Origin: CALGDE01 sp964655355
GTDB taxonomy: Bacteria > Cyanobacteriota > Cyanobacteriia > CACIAM-69d
NCBI GenBank assembly: GCA_964655355.1
Contig: CAZZMD010000034.1
Coordinates: forward strand, 1-46,930
Direction of reading: 5' to 3'
DNA length: 46,930 nucleotides
The position numbers and the translations under genes are program-made. Positions 9,649 through 17,667 of this stretch are shown here, in pieces; the first letter of the stretch is position 1; each line of letters begins with the position of its first letter. Below the pieces are notes generated by a model. The model did not search any database and was not told the DNA's origin. It saw nothing but the letters and a program-made list of their open reading frames with translations.

Positions 9649-9722
9649 GGGTATGTAGCTCAGTGGATTAGAGCACCTGACTACGGATCAGGCGGTCGGG
9701 GGTTCGAATCCCTCCATGCCCG
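9649..9722 (+). tRNA. tRNA-Arg (anticodon ACG)
   Basis: Full cloverleaf of 74 bases. The acceptor arm GGGTATG pairs with CATGCCC with G as discriminator. The D-arm is AGCTCAGTGGATTAGAGC. The anticodon stem CCTGA/TCAGG carries loop CTACGGA (anticodon ACG, normally edited to ICG). The T-arm is GGGGGTTCGAATCCCTC. The 3' CCA is not encoded. A run of TTTT follows immediately. Confidence 0.97.
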
Positions 9723-9804
9723 TTTTAACTATTGCTAACGGTACGTTTTAGAACTGCATCAGTGTTTCCACCTCGACGGATCCGGTGGGCATTAGTGCAG
9801 TTTT

Positions 9805-10254
9805 TTAGCGCAGTTTTTCAATACTGTCTTCCCAGTTTTGACCGTCGAATAGTTGGCGATCGCCGATGGTGAAGGTCCCCGGATCGAGACAGCGGACATT
9901 GATGCTATAGCCATCGGGGTGCGATCGCGGGATATAAAAGGACTTCACGCCGCAATAGCTACAAAAGTAATGCTTCGCCGTAGCGGTATTGAAGGCGTAT
10001 TCGCTGAGGGCGCTTTTCCCTTGTAAGAGTTGGAAACGATTGCGGGGCACAATCCAGTGGACATAGCCGACTTTGGTGCACATGGAACAATTGCAGTCCA
10101 CCACCGGCAGTTCCGCTGGTCCCTGCACTTCAAAGCGGACGCGCCCACAATGGCATCCGCCACGGTGGGTCACTAGGGGCATTTCGGAGGGGGGCGTTTG
10201 AGAGGGGGGCGTTTGAGAGGGGGGCGTCTGAGAAGGGGGTGTGGTCTTAGTCAT
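9805..10254 (-). CDS. GFA / CENP-V family zinc protein
   Basis: A 149-residue member of the family named after glutathione-dependent formaldehyde-activating enzyme. The core has the expected zinc ligands: GGCHCGRVRFE, then DCNCSMCTKVGYVHW and FCSYCGVKSFY. Most family members have no proven enzyme activity, so the substrate is unknown. The N-terminal 24 residues are a low-complexity PPSQT repeat (four units) encoded by a 15-base tandem repeat near 10190-10245. The true domain begins at MPLVTHRGGC, so a start there is possible. Two 17-base repeats lie just upstream. Confidence 0.88.
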   Translation of the reverse strand: MTKTTPPSQTPPSQTPPSQTPPSEMPLVTHRGGCHCGRVRFEVQGPAELPVVDCNCSMCTKVGYVHWIVPRNRFQLLQGKSALSEYAFNTATAKHYFCSYCGVKSFYIPRSHPDGYSINVRCLDPGTFTIGDRQLFDGQNWEDSIEKLR

Positions 10255-10266
10255 CGGTCACATGTG

Positions 10267-10300
10267 CTCGATCCTGGTAGATTCTCGATCCTGGTAGATT
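10267..10300. repeat. 17-base perfect tandem duplication
   Basis: CTCGATCCTGGTAGATT occurs twice head to tail, at 10267-10283 and 10284-10300. It lies in the 5' leader of the minus-strand GFA gene and upstream of divergent lepB. Confidence 0.95.
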
Positions 10301-10447
10301 ACGGTGTCCGTGGGGCAGGATGGGGGCGAAGATGATTTGATCTGGCATCCAATGCTACGGTTTTCAGGGGCACCGTTTCCATTATTGTGATTTCCCATTG
10401 TCCTGATAAAAACCGGTGCCGTCTGCTATCGTTTTGACCTTTCTGCC

Positions 10448-11023
10448 ATGAGCCGTCCTGACCAACCGAAGACTTCCTCGCCATCGCCTCCGTCTCCGTG
10501 GAAGGCTTGGCGGGACAATGGCAAGGTGATTGCGATCGCCCTGATGTTGTCTTTGCTGGTGCGGACATTTATTGCGGAGCCCCGTTATATTCCGTCGGAT
10601 TCCATGTTCCCGACCCTCCATGTGGGCGATCGCCTGGTGGTGGAAAAAGTATCCCGGCTGGTGCGCCCCATCCATGGGGGGGATATTGTTGTGTTTGAGC
10701 CGCCGCCGCAGCTTCAGGCGTTGGGCTATGACCGGGAACAGGCGTTTATTAAGCGCATTGTGGCCACGGAGGGGCAGGTGGTGGAAGTCCACGACGGACA
10801 GGTGTTTGTGGATGGGGTGCCCTTGGATGAACCCTATATTGCGAGCCCTCCGTCCTACTCTTTGCCCCGGATTGAAGTGCCGGCGGGCAGAATATTTGTC
10901 ATGGGGGACAATCGTAATAATAGTAATGACTCCCATGTGTGGGGCTTTTTGCCAGCGGATAATATTATTGGGCGGGCATGGCTACGGTTTTGGCCCAGCG
11001 ATCGCCTCGGCCGGTTAGTCTAA
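10448..11023 (+). CDS. lepB: Signal peptidase I
   Basis: Membrane-bound leader peptidase of 191 residues that removes signal peptides from exported proteins. One N-terminal membrane segment (VIAIALMLSLLVRTFIA) is followed by the box containing the catalytic Ser (YIPSDSMFPTL), the VGDRLVVEKVS box, the catalytic Lys (FIKRIVATEG) and the GDNRNNSNDSHVWG box. The short N-terminus with a single anchor is usual for cyanobacterial forms. The kinase gene begins 36 bases after it on the same strand, so the two are probably co-transcribed. Confidence 0.96.
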   Translation: MSRPDQPKTSSPSPPSPWKAWRDNGKVIAIALMLSLLVRTFIAEPRYIPSDSMFPTLHVGDRLVVEKVSRLVRPIHGGDIVVFEPPPQLQALGYDREQAFIKRIVATEGQVVEVHDGQVFVDGVPLDEPYIASPPSYSLPRIEVPAGRIFVMGDNRNNSNDSHVWGFLPADNIIGRAWLRFWPSDRLGRLV

Positions 11024-11031
11024 GCAGTTCG

Positions 11032-11056
11032 GCGTAAGGATTCAGCGTAAGGATCA
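11032..11056. repeat. Tandem duplication containing the kinase ribosome site
   Basis: GCGTAAGGATTCA (11032-11044) is followed directly by GCGTAAGGATCA (11045-11056). The second AAGGA is the Shine-Dalgarno sequence of the kinase gene, six bases before its ATG, so the ribosome site has been duplicated. Confidence 0.85.
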
Positions 11057-11059
11057 GCA

Positions 11060-13210
11060 ATGACAACAACGGGAGCGGTGGGTGCGGCAGGAGATGGGGC
11101 CTCGGGGCGATCGTTCCTTGGGGGGCGATATCGGGTGCTGCGGGCCCTGGGACGGGGGGGCTTTGGTGAGACGTTCCTGGCTCAAGATTTGCAGATGCCC
11201 TCCGCTCGCGAGTGTGTCATTAAGCAGCTCAAACCCGTCGCCCATGATCCGGAAACCTATGCCCTCATTCGCGATCGCTTTGCTCGGGAAGCGGCAGTAT
11301 TAGAGGACCTGGGGGAGCGATCGCCGCAGATTCCTCGGTTGTTTGCCTATGTGACCGATGGGGAAGAGTTTTATTTGGTCCAGGAATGGATCGATGGGGA
11401 TACCCTGACCCAGCGGCTCAATCGGGAGGGGCGCTGGCAGCCTGCTGCGGTGGAAACCCTGTTGCAACAGTTGCTGCCGGTGTTGGCTACGGTGCACAGT
11501 CGCGGCATTATTCATCGGGATCTGAAGCCCGATAATGTGATTGTTCGCCATACGGATCAGCGGCCCTTTTTGATTGATTTTGGCGCGGTCAAGGAAACCA
11601 TGGGCTCCCAGGTGAATACCCAGGGGCAGGCCGTTAGCTCTATTGTCATTGGTACCCCCGGTTTTATGCCCCCGGAACAGGCCGCCGGCCGACCGGGCTA
11701 TGCCAGCGATATTTATGCCCTGGGCTGGACCGCAATTTATTTATTAACGGGGTGTTTTCCTGAAGAATTTCCCGCCGATCCCCATACCGGCGATTTGATT
11801 TGGACTGATACCCTGCCGCATTTGCCCCCCCATCTCCACCAAGCGTTGGTGGGGGCGACCCATGCCTATCCCCGCAGTCGATTTGCGTCCGCCCAGGAAA
11901 TGCTGACGACGTTGACCGGCCAGACGCCGCCGCCGATTACTCCCCCGGCGAAACAGCCCTTGGCGCCGCCGCCGTTGCCCCCTTCCCGGATGGCGACGGT
12001 GGCGATCGGTCGTCCGGCTCCGCCGCCTACGGAAGCGGTGGGGGGAATGCCGCCCCGGGTAAACCCGGGTGCGCCGATTGCGCCCGGTGCTGGGATGCCG
12101 ATGCCTCAGCGATCGCCCCAGCCGGCGATTGCCCGTCCTGCGGATGATGGGGGACGGGGGGCTGGGAAATTGGGGCAATGGTCCGGGATTCTCGGCGGTT
12201 TTGCCGTGGTGGGTATTTTGGTGGGGGGCGGTCTGGCCTTCAGCCAGTGGATTAAAAGTTTGTCCCCCTATCCCGAGCTACAGGAAGACCGGCGGCTGGT
12301 GACCCCAGAGTCCTATTTCTTGGCGGATGCGGCCTATCAGAGCAATAATCGCGATCTGATGTTGCAACGGGTGCAGTCCCTCCGCGATCGCGGCTTTGAT
12401 CAGGCGGGCTGGCTGTGGTATCCGGATTACGCCAACCTGGGCGATCGCGAGATTTATCAGGTGTTTGCCGCGTCCTTTAAAAAGCGGGACGACTGTATTA
12501 ATTTGCTCAAGGATTACGGGCGCGATCGTCGTGATGCCTACTGTGGTCGGGCGAGCACGGATCCCCAAGCCCCGGTGGACCGCATTTCGGGGGCTTCCCT
12601 TTTCCCTGAGCCTTCCCCCACCAGCGAGCCCCCGACGACTACCGCCCAGCGACAGGGGGGAGAGAATGGTGCTGACGACAGTGCTGACGATGCTGATGAC
12701 AATGGCATTATTGATGTCCCCGAAATTCCGTTTCCTGAGGTCCGGCTCCCGCAAGTGGATGTGGGCCAACTGTTCCAGGATTGGCTCCGCGATAGCGTTC
12801 GCAATAGTACGGGGCAACCGTCCAGCCCGACGCCCCGGCCAACTTCGCCGTCCGCCGGACCCTCGCCGGTGGCAACTCCCCAAAGTCGCGCCCCGGGTGC
12901 TGATGTTGGGTTGCGGGATTATTACCGCACCCTGAACCAGGGGAATTATCAAGAGGGGTGGAGTCTCCTTACCCCTGAGTTTCAGCGCAACCATTCCCGC
13001 AATAGTTTCGATAGCTATACCAGTTGGTGGCGTCAGGTTCAGCGTACGGATGTGAATAATGCGCGGGTGCTGGAGCAGACGGGGGATCAGGCGATCGTTC
13101 AAGCTCAGCTCGTGTATTTTCTGCGGGACGGGGGACAGTCGTCGGAAACCCGATCCTTCCGGATGGTACGTCAGGGCGATCGCTGGCTGTTTGCCGATGT
13201 GGTGCGGTGA
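11060..13210 (+). CDS. Membrane-anchored Ser/Thr protein kinase
   Basis: A eukaryotic-type kinase of 716 residues. Residues 22-290 form the kinase domain: glycine loop LGRGGFGETF, Lys55 in CVIKQLKP, HRDLKPDN with catalytic Asp154, and LIDFGAVKE with Asp173. A Pro-rich linker (290-370) leads to one membrane segment (about 374-397). The outer part begins with a region containing two Cys, then a disordered Pro/Ser stretch, and ends in a domain of about 105 residues (YYRTLNQGNYQEGWSLLTPEF to RQGDRWLFADVV) that resembles the ARC6/IMS-like or NTF2-like fold. The layout suggests an outside sensor controlling an inner kinase. The signal and targets are unknown. It follows lepB by 36 bases, and a strong terminator lies downstream. 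Confidence 0.93.
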   Translation: MTTTGAVGAAGDGASGRSFLGGRYRVLRALGRGGFGETFLAQDLQMPSARECVIKQLKPVAHDPETYALIRDRFAREAAVLEDLGERSPQIPRLFAYVTDGEEFYLVQEWIDGDTLTQRLNREGRWQPAAVETLLQQLLPVLATVHSRGIIHRDLKPDNVIVRHTDQRPFLIDFGAVKETMGSQVNTQGQAVSSIVIGTPGFMPPEQAAGRPGYASDIYALGWTAIYLLTGCFPEEFPADPHTGDLIWTDTLPHLPPHLHQALVGATHAYPRSRFASAQEMLTTLTGQTPPPITPPAKQPLAPPPLPPSRMATVAIGRPAPPPTEAVGGMPPRVNPGAPIAPGAGMPMPQRSPQPAIARPADDGGRGAGKLGQWSGILGGFAVVGILVGGGLAFSQWIKSLSPYPELQEDRRLVTPESYFLADAAYQSNNRDLMLQRVQSLRDRGFDQAGWLWYPDYANLGDREIYQVFAASFKKRDDCINLLKDYGRDRRDAYCGRASTDPQAPVDRISGASLFPEPSPTSEPPTTTAQRQGGENGADDSADDADDNGIIDVPEIPFPEVRLPQVDVGQLFQDWLRDSVRNSTGQPSSPTPRPTSPSAGPSPVATPQSRAPGADVGLRDYYRTLNQGNYQEGWSLLTPEFQRNHSRNSFDSYTSWWRQVQRTDVNNARVLEQTGDQAIVQAQLVYFLRDGGQSSETRSFRMVRQGDRWLFADVVR

Positions 13211-13245
13211 TCGGTTGCTCGTGGCGCGGTAAACCTTTAACTGGC

Positions 13246-13295
13246 CCCGAGCCCTGACGCCCATTCGAGGTCAGGCATTCGGGATCAATTTTTTT
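13246..13295 (+). terminator. Terminator of the kinase gene
   Basis: A two-part stem: CCCGA (13246-13250) pairs with TCGGG (13279-13283), and CCTGAC (13253-13258) pairs with GTCAGG (13270-13275). Seven T follow at 13289-13295. Confidence 0.8.
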
Positions 13296-13414
13296 ACGTT
13301 TTTTGTCTGTTGCCGTCTGAGCTTCATAAAGCCTTTAATTTTGACCCCGATCCTCTGCCTCCCTGTCTAAAATCACACCAAAATCGCACCGAGGCTTCTT
13401 CTAATCTTCAAGTA

Positions 13415-13443
13415 TTGAGGACATTTCTTCGGTAATCTATAAG
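13415..13443 (+). promoter_or_regulatory. Promoter of the candidate structured RNA
   Basis: A -35 box TTGAGG (13415-13420), a 17-base spacer and a -10 box TATAAG (13438-13443). A start at about 13449 would begin the RNA exactly at the first stem AGCGGAAA. Confidence 0.55.
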
Positions 13444-13448
13444 TGAGC

Positions 13449-13685
13449 AGCGGAAAGGAACTGTTTCAACATCAGCGCAACAATCAGGGTCGAACAGTTT
13501 CAATACGACGATTTCCGCTTGTGCGCCTCTGGCACTCCTCTTGCTCCGTGGCACTCCCTTCTGATTTCGAGACCGACAGCACTCATCCGTTGGCTCGGTT
13601 ATCGGGCATGAGGCTCACTTCGTCGAATTCGTGATACGCATCAAGTAAGGCACTGCTAGGTATTAGTGGTGCCTTGTTTGTTTTT
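13449..13685 (+). ncRNA. Candidate structured non-coding RNA, unassigned
   Basis: Visible structure: AGCGGAAA (13449-13456) pairs with TTTCCGCT (13512-13519), and GGAACTGTT (13457-13465) pairs with AACAGTTTC (13493-13501) inside it. A second hairpin forms between ACCGACAGC and GTTG..TCGGT (about 13572-13598). Between them is an open pyrimidine-rich stretch with GGCACTCC at 13531 and again at 13550, containing CTCCT. Further pairing is possible between 13441-13448 and 13613-13620 if transcription starts earlier. A terminator follows at 13647-13685. Size and ends recall 6S RNA, but the fold is not the single long hairpin of 6S, and I do not recognise RNase P RNA, tmRNA or SRP RNA. The identity is inference. 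Confidence 0.5.
13647..13685 (+). terminator. Terminator of the candidate RNA
   Basis: AAGGCAC (13647-13653) pairs with GTGCCTT (13669-13675) across a 15-base loop, followed by GTTTGTTTTT. No protein gene precedes it for 440 bases, which implies a separate transcript upstream. Confidence 0.75.
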
Positions 13686-13749
13686 CGGGGGGGTAGGGGG
13701 CGATCGCCAGGTGTAATGGAGGTGTCCGATGATGCTGAATTTATGTCAG

Positions 13750-13820
13750 CTTTGGGATCAGGTTTGATTTGCCTTTGCTTTGCTCTCGATTGGCGATTGA
13801 GTCGCCCTGCAATCCCAAAG
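13750..13820 (+). promoter_or_regulatory. Inverted repeat in the coxB leader
   Basis: CTTTGGGAT (13750-13758) and ATCCCAAAG (13812-13820) are perfect nine-base complements. They enclose a smaller hairpin, GGCGA (13792-13796) with TCGCC (13802-13806). The element ends 100 bases before coxB and has no T run, so it is more likely a leader structure or operator than a terminator. Confidence 0.4.
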
Positions 13821-13919
13821 TAAATCGAAAGAATCGATTACAAACCCCCACAATTGCCACGTTCGCAAAATCCCTGATCTAACGTGTAGATGCAAACCCC
13901 ACGCCACTGATCAGTTTCT

Positions 13920-14930
13920 GTGAAAATTCCTAACGCGATTCTGGCAATGTTGGGTGGCATTGCCCTCACGCTTTTTTGCCTTTGGTTTAGCCAAAATAGT
14001 CACCTGTTGCCGGTTCCTGCGAGTGCAAATGCAGGCTCCGTTGATGCTCTTTTTAATTTCATGCTCACGGTCGCCCTGGGGCTATTTGTACTGGTCCAGG
14101 GATGTCTGATTTATGTGGCGATTCGATTTCGTCAGCAGCCGGGGGATGAGACCGATGGTCCGCCGATCCGGGGCAATATTCCCCTGGAGGTGTTGTGGAC
14201 TTCGATTCCGGCGGTCTTGGTGATGGGGATTGCTCTCTATAGTTTTGAGGTTTATAGCGAGATGGGCGGTCTGGACCCGATGGCGTCTGGCGGCACGATG
14301 GTGGCCCATCATCACCATGGGGGGATGGCGATCGCGGCGTCGATGGATCCTATGGATGATGAGTCGATGGGGATGGAGTCGGCGGCGGAGGTTGCCTATG
14401 GGGTGGGGGCTAGCCCTGAGGATGAGGGGTCGGCGGATGTCGATATTGATGTGATGGGGCTGCAATATGCCTGGCTGTTTACCTATACGGATAATGGCGT
14501 TCTGGCGGGGGAGTTGCATGTTCCGGTGGACAAAACGATCCAGCTTAATATCCAAGCTCAGGATGTGCTCCATGCGTTTTGGATTCCCCAATTTCGCTTG
14601 AAGCAGGATGCGATTCCGGGGCAGAAAACCCAGTTGCGCTTTACCCCGACGGTGACCGGTCGCTATCCCATTGTGTGTGCGGAGCTGTGTGGGGCATACC
14701 ACGGGGCAATGCGCACGGAGGTGGTGGTGGATTCGGCGGAGGAGTATGACGCCTGGATGCAAAGCATGGTGGCGGCGGTCGATCCCGCGGATAAGGTCAC
14801 GTTGGCTTCGGCGGCGATTCCTATGGATCCTCAGACCATGAGCGATCGCGAGTATCTCAAGCCCTATGGCGATGACCTTGGCATCTCCCCCGATCAACTT
14901 CAGGAATTGCAGGGCGATCGGGTGCCCTAA
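13920..14930 (+). CDS. coxB: Cytochrome c oxidase subunit II
   Basis: Subunit II takes electrons from cytochrome c6 or plastocyanin and passes them to subunit I in the thylakoid or cytoplasmic membrane. It has 336 residues: an N-terminal hydrophobic segment (8-24), two membrane helices (about 44-68 and 90-108), then the cupredoxin domain. CuA ligands are present: His218 (DVLHAFW), Cys253, Glu255, Cys257, His261 and Met264 in CAELCGAYHGAM. Between the second helix and the cupredoxin domain lies an insertion of about 55 residues (114-171) rich in His, Met and acidic residues, with four consecutive His. The start is GTG at 13920. First gene of the coxB-coxA-coxC operon. Confidence 0.96.
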   Translation: MKIPNAILAMLGGIALTLFCLWFSQNSHLLPVPASANAGSVDALFNFMLTVALGLFVLVQGCLIYVAIRFRQQPGDETDGPPIRGNIPLEVLWTSIPAVLVMGIALYSFEVYSEMGGLDPMASGGTMVAHHHHGGMAIAASMDPMDDESMGMESAAEVAYGVGASPEDEGSADVDIDVMGLQYAWLFTYTDNGVLAGELHVPVDKTIQLNIQAQDVLHAFWIPQFRLKQDAIPGQKTQLRFTPTVTGRYPIVCAELCGAYHGAMRTEVVVDSAEEYDAWMQSMVAAVDPADKVTLASAAIPMDPQTMSDREYLKPYGDDLGISPDQLQELQGDRVP

Positions 14931-15086
14931 ATCCTAATCAATGCGGCCCATTAAAGCCGCGAATCAAGACAGCCTGAAATTTCAGTGTGTGAGCGGTGAA
15001 GTCGTCCGGAAATCGGGCTAACTTTTTCCCCCGCGATCGTTCCCGAAATCATTTAATAATCCCTACTTTTACGGTTTTCAATTTCT

Positions 15087-16769
15087 ATGGCACAGGCAGA
15101 ATTACAGCCGCCAATGGGGCAATCTGCCCTAGAGGATACCGGTGGTAACTGGAAGAAATATTTCTCGTTCAATACGGACCATAAGGTTATTGGTATTCAA
15201 TACCTGGTCACCAGTTTTATTTTCTTTCTGATCGGTGGCGCGTTGGCTACTGGGGTTCGCATTGAGTTGGCGACTCCGGAGGTGGATTTTATCAGCCGTG
15301 AGTTGTACAACCAGCTCTTTACGATTCACGCGACGGTCATGATTTTCCTGTGGATTGTGCCCGCAGGGACCGGCGCGTTTGGCAATTATCTATTGCCGCT
15401 GCTGCTGGGGGCGAATGATATGGCGTTCCCTAAGTTGAATGCGATCGCCTTTTGGATGATCCCCCCCGGTGGTTTGCTCCTGCTGAGTAGCTTTTTTATT
15501 AAGGAAGGGGCTGCGGCATCGGGTTGGACGTCTTATCCGCCGTTGAGTTTGGTCAACGGGATGTCTGGGGAATTGATCTGGATTTTGAGCCTGTTGGTGT
15601 TGGGAACGTCGTCCATTTTGGGGGCGATTAATTTCCTGACCACCATTATCAAAATGCGTACGCCGGGGATGAAGTTTAACAATATGCCCCTGTTTTGCTG
15701 GGCGATGTTTGCGGCGTCTATTTTGATTTTGGTGTCTACGCCGGTGTTGGCGGGGGCGCTGATTCTCCTCTGTTTCGACCTGGTGGCGGGAACCTCATTT
15801 TTTAACCCTGCCGGGGGTGGCGATCCCGTGGTGTACCAGCATATGTTCTGGTTCTATTCCCATCCGGCGGTCTACATCATGATTCTGCCGGTGTTTGGCA
15901 CCATTTCCGAAATTTTGCCGGTCCATGCCCGCAAGCCCATTTTTGGTTACCTGGCGATCGCCTATTCCAGCTTGGCCATTAGCTTCCTGGGGCTGATTGT
16001 GTGGGCTCACCATATGTTCACCAGCGGCACCCCGGCTTGGCTGCGGATGTTCTTTATGATCGCCACCATGATCATCGCCGTGCCCACTGGCATTAAAGTA
16101 TTTAGCTGGCTCGCAACCCTGTGGGGCGGTAAGTTGCGCCTGAATAGCGCCATGCTGTTCGCCATGGGGTTTGTGTCCATGTTCGTGATTGGTGGCCTGA
16201 GCGGCGTGATGGTGGCGTCGGTGCCTTTCGATATTCACGTTCACGACACCTATTTTATTGTTGCTCACCTGCATTACGTTCTCTTCGGCGGTTCGGTGTT
16301 TGGGCTCTATGCCTCCATCTATCACTGGTTCCCGAAGATGACCGGGCGGATGATTAACGAAACCTGGGGCAAAATCCATTTTGTGTTGACCCTGGTCGGT
16401 TTCAATCTCTGCTTCTTGCCCATGCACTACCTGGGGTTGATGGGGATGCCCCGTCGGGTGGCGGAATATGATCCCCAGTTCGCTACCGTCAACACCATTT
16501 GCAGCATTGGTTCCTATATTCTGGCGGTGTCGACGATTCCGTTTTTGATTAATGCCATCCTGTCCTGGCGATCGGGGGAGAAGGCTCCTGCGAATCCCTG
16601 GAATGGGTTGACCTTGGAATGGAGCTTGCCGTCCCCGCCGCCGGAGCATAATTTCCCTACGCCGCCGGTGCTTAAGACGGGTCCTTACGATTACGGCACC
16701 TTGGAAAAGCGCGGTGCCAAGAAGCGTCCCATTTCCCAGCTCAAGGCGTCGGATATTTTGTCGAAATAG
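15087..16769 (+). CDS. coxA: Cytochrome c oxidase subunit I (A2 type)
   Basis: Catalytic, proton-pumping subunit that reduces O2 to water. It has 560 residues and twelve membrane helices. Metal ligands are visible: His81 (FTIHATVM) and His396 for low-spin heme a, His394 (IVAHLHYV) for heme a3, and His259, His308 and His309 for CuB. Tyr263 sits at the place of the His-Tyr cross-link. The Glu of the usual HPEVY motif is absent; the sequence reads YSHPAVY, the Tyr-Ser signature of the A2 subfamily. Glu/Asp residues of the D channel entrance were not checked in detail. It lies 156 bases after coxB. Confidence 0.97.
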   Translation: MAQAELQPPMGQSALEDTGGNWKKYFSFNTDHKVIGIQYLVTSFIFFLIGGALATGVRIELATPEVDFISRELYNQLFTIHATVMIFLWIVPAGTGAFGNYLLPLLLGANDMAFPKLNAIAFWMIPPGGLLLLSSFFIKEGAAASGWTSYPPLSLVNGMSGELIWILSLLVLGTSSILGAINFLTTIIKMRTPGMKFNNMPLFCWAMFAASILILVSTPVLAGALILLCFDLVAGTSFFNPAGGGDPVVYQHMFWFYSHPAVYIMILPVFGTISEILPVHARKPIFGYLAIAYSSLAISFLGLIVWAHHMFTSGTPAWLRMFFMIATMIIAVPTGIKVFSWLATLWGGKLRLNSAMLFAMGFVSMFVIGGLSGVMVASVPFDIHVHDTYFIVAHLHYVLFGGSVFGLYASIYHWFPKMTGRMINETWGKIHFVLTLVGFNLCFLPMHYLGLMGMPRRVAEYDPQFATVNTICSIGSYILAVSTIPFLINAILSWRSGEKAPANPWNGLTLEWSLPSPPPEHNFPTPPVLKTGPYDYGTLEKRGAKKRPISQLKASDILSK

Positions 16770-16845
16770 GGTCGCCATCACGTCATCAGCTAGCTTGTTT
16801 GCTCGTCCGTTTCAATCATCCTTTTAACAGTGCAGTTTTTGTCCT

Positions 16846-17466
16846 ATGCAGGGTTCAACGGTTAATACAGACCAGGCGATCGCCGTTTCCCAAACGACCC
16901 ATGGGGGCGGCCATCTGGAGGATCATCCCGACTTCCGAATTTTTGGGTTGTTTATGTTTCTGGTGGCGGAGTCCTTTATTTTTCTGGGACTGTTCGCTGC
17001 CTATCTCACCTTCCGCGCGGTGACGCCGGAGTGGCCGCCGGAGGGGACGCCGGAGTTGGAATTGCTGCTGCCGGGGGTCAATAGTTTGATCCTGATTTCC
17101 AGTAGTTTTGTGATCCACAAGGCTGAAGATGCCATCAAGGAAAATGATGTTAAGGGGGTGCAGCTTTGGTTTGCCATTACGGCGGCCATGGGCGCGATTT
17201 TCCTGTTGGGGCAGGGCTATGAATATGCCCACCTGGAGTTTGGGTTGACCACCAATTTATTCGCCAGTACGTTTTATGTGCTGACGGGTTTCCACGGGCT
17301 GCACGTTACCTTTGGGCTGGTGTTGATTGCGGCGGTGCTGTGGCGATCGCGCCAGGAAGGGCATTATTCTGCCGAGAGTAAATTTGGCATTGAAGCGGCG
17401 GAACTTTATTGGCATTTTGTGGATGTGATTTGGGTGATTTTGTTTATCCTGTTGTATTTGCTCTAA
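16846..17466 (+). CDS. coxC: Cytochrome c oxidase subunit III
   Basis: A 206-residue membrane subunit that stabilises subunit I and supports proton uptake. The cytoplasmic start holds GGGHLEDHPDFRIFG, followed by five predicted helices, which is the usual short cyanobacterial form. Recognisable stretches are AESFIFLGLFAAYLTFR, GQGYEY, FYVLTGFHGLHVTFG and the C-terminal ELYWHFVDVIWVILFILLYL. It begins 76 bases after coxA and closes the cox operon; a hairpin with a T run follows. Confidence 0.96.
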   Translation: MQGSTVNTDQAIAVSQTTHGGGHLEDHPDFRIFGLFMFLVAESFIFLGLFAAYLTFRAVTPEWPPEGTPELELLLPGVNSLILISSSFVIHKAEDAIKENDVKGVQLWFAITAAMGAIFLLGQGYEYAHLEFGLTTNLFASTFYVLTGFHGLHVTFGLVLIAAVLWRSRQEGHYSAESKFGIEAAELYWHFVDVIWVILFILLYLL

Positions 17467-17524
17467 ATCTGCGCCAGCTTAGGGGCGATCGGTTGACGAC
17501 CGACTAACGATTGACCTGCAAAAT

Positions 17525-17565
17525 AGCAAACGGGCCGGGTGGCGATTGCTGTCCGGCTTTTTGCT
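17525..17565 (+). terminator. Terminator after the cox operon
   Basis: GCCGG (17534-17538) pairs with CCGGC (17553-17557), followed by five T. AGCAAA (17525-17530) can pair with TTTGCT (17560-17565) to lengthen the stem at its base. Confidence 0.6.
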
Positions 17566-17667
17566 GGCCGTAACGTTTCAGACGGATTAGGGACCGATCT
17601 GGACGTTTTCCCCTACCATCGTGCAAATCTCTCTTCCCTATCCACCCCCCGAGCATTTTTAGACCCT

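Larger units (their letters stand above)
13211..13919. other. Gene-free region with terminator, RNA candidate and cox leader
   Basis: This 709-base stretch holds three separate structures described elsewhere: the kinase terminator (13246-13295), a promoter-RNA-terminator unit (13415-13685) and an inverted repeat in the coxB leader (13750-13820). A weak open frame at 13443-13634 has no ribosome site and does not look like protein. Confidence 0.75.

Noticed and set aside
12278..13264. Long frame opposite the kinase gene (328 codons)
   Set aside because: Shadow of the kinase coding strand; no recognisable domain.
13443..13634. A 63-residue frame in the kinase-coxB gap
   Set aside because: GTG start without ribosome site, no protein-like composition, and it overlaps the stems of the structured RNA.
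13449..13685. Assignment of the structured RNA as 6S RNA, tmRNA, SRP RNA or RNase P RNA
   Set aside because: No tmRNA or RNase P core sequence and no SRP GNRA loop core; two local hairpins instead of the single long 6S stem with a central bubble. The size is 6S-like, so a covariance search is still worthwhile.
15795..16781. Long frame opposite coxA (328 codons)
   Set aside because: Shadow of coxA; low-complexity His/Gln/Arg composition and no ribosome site.
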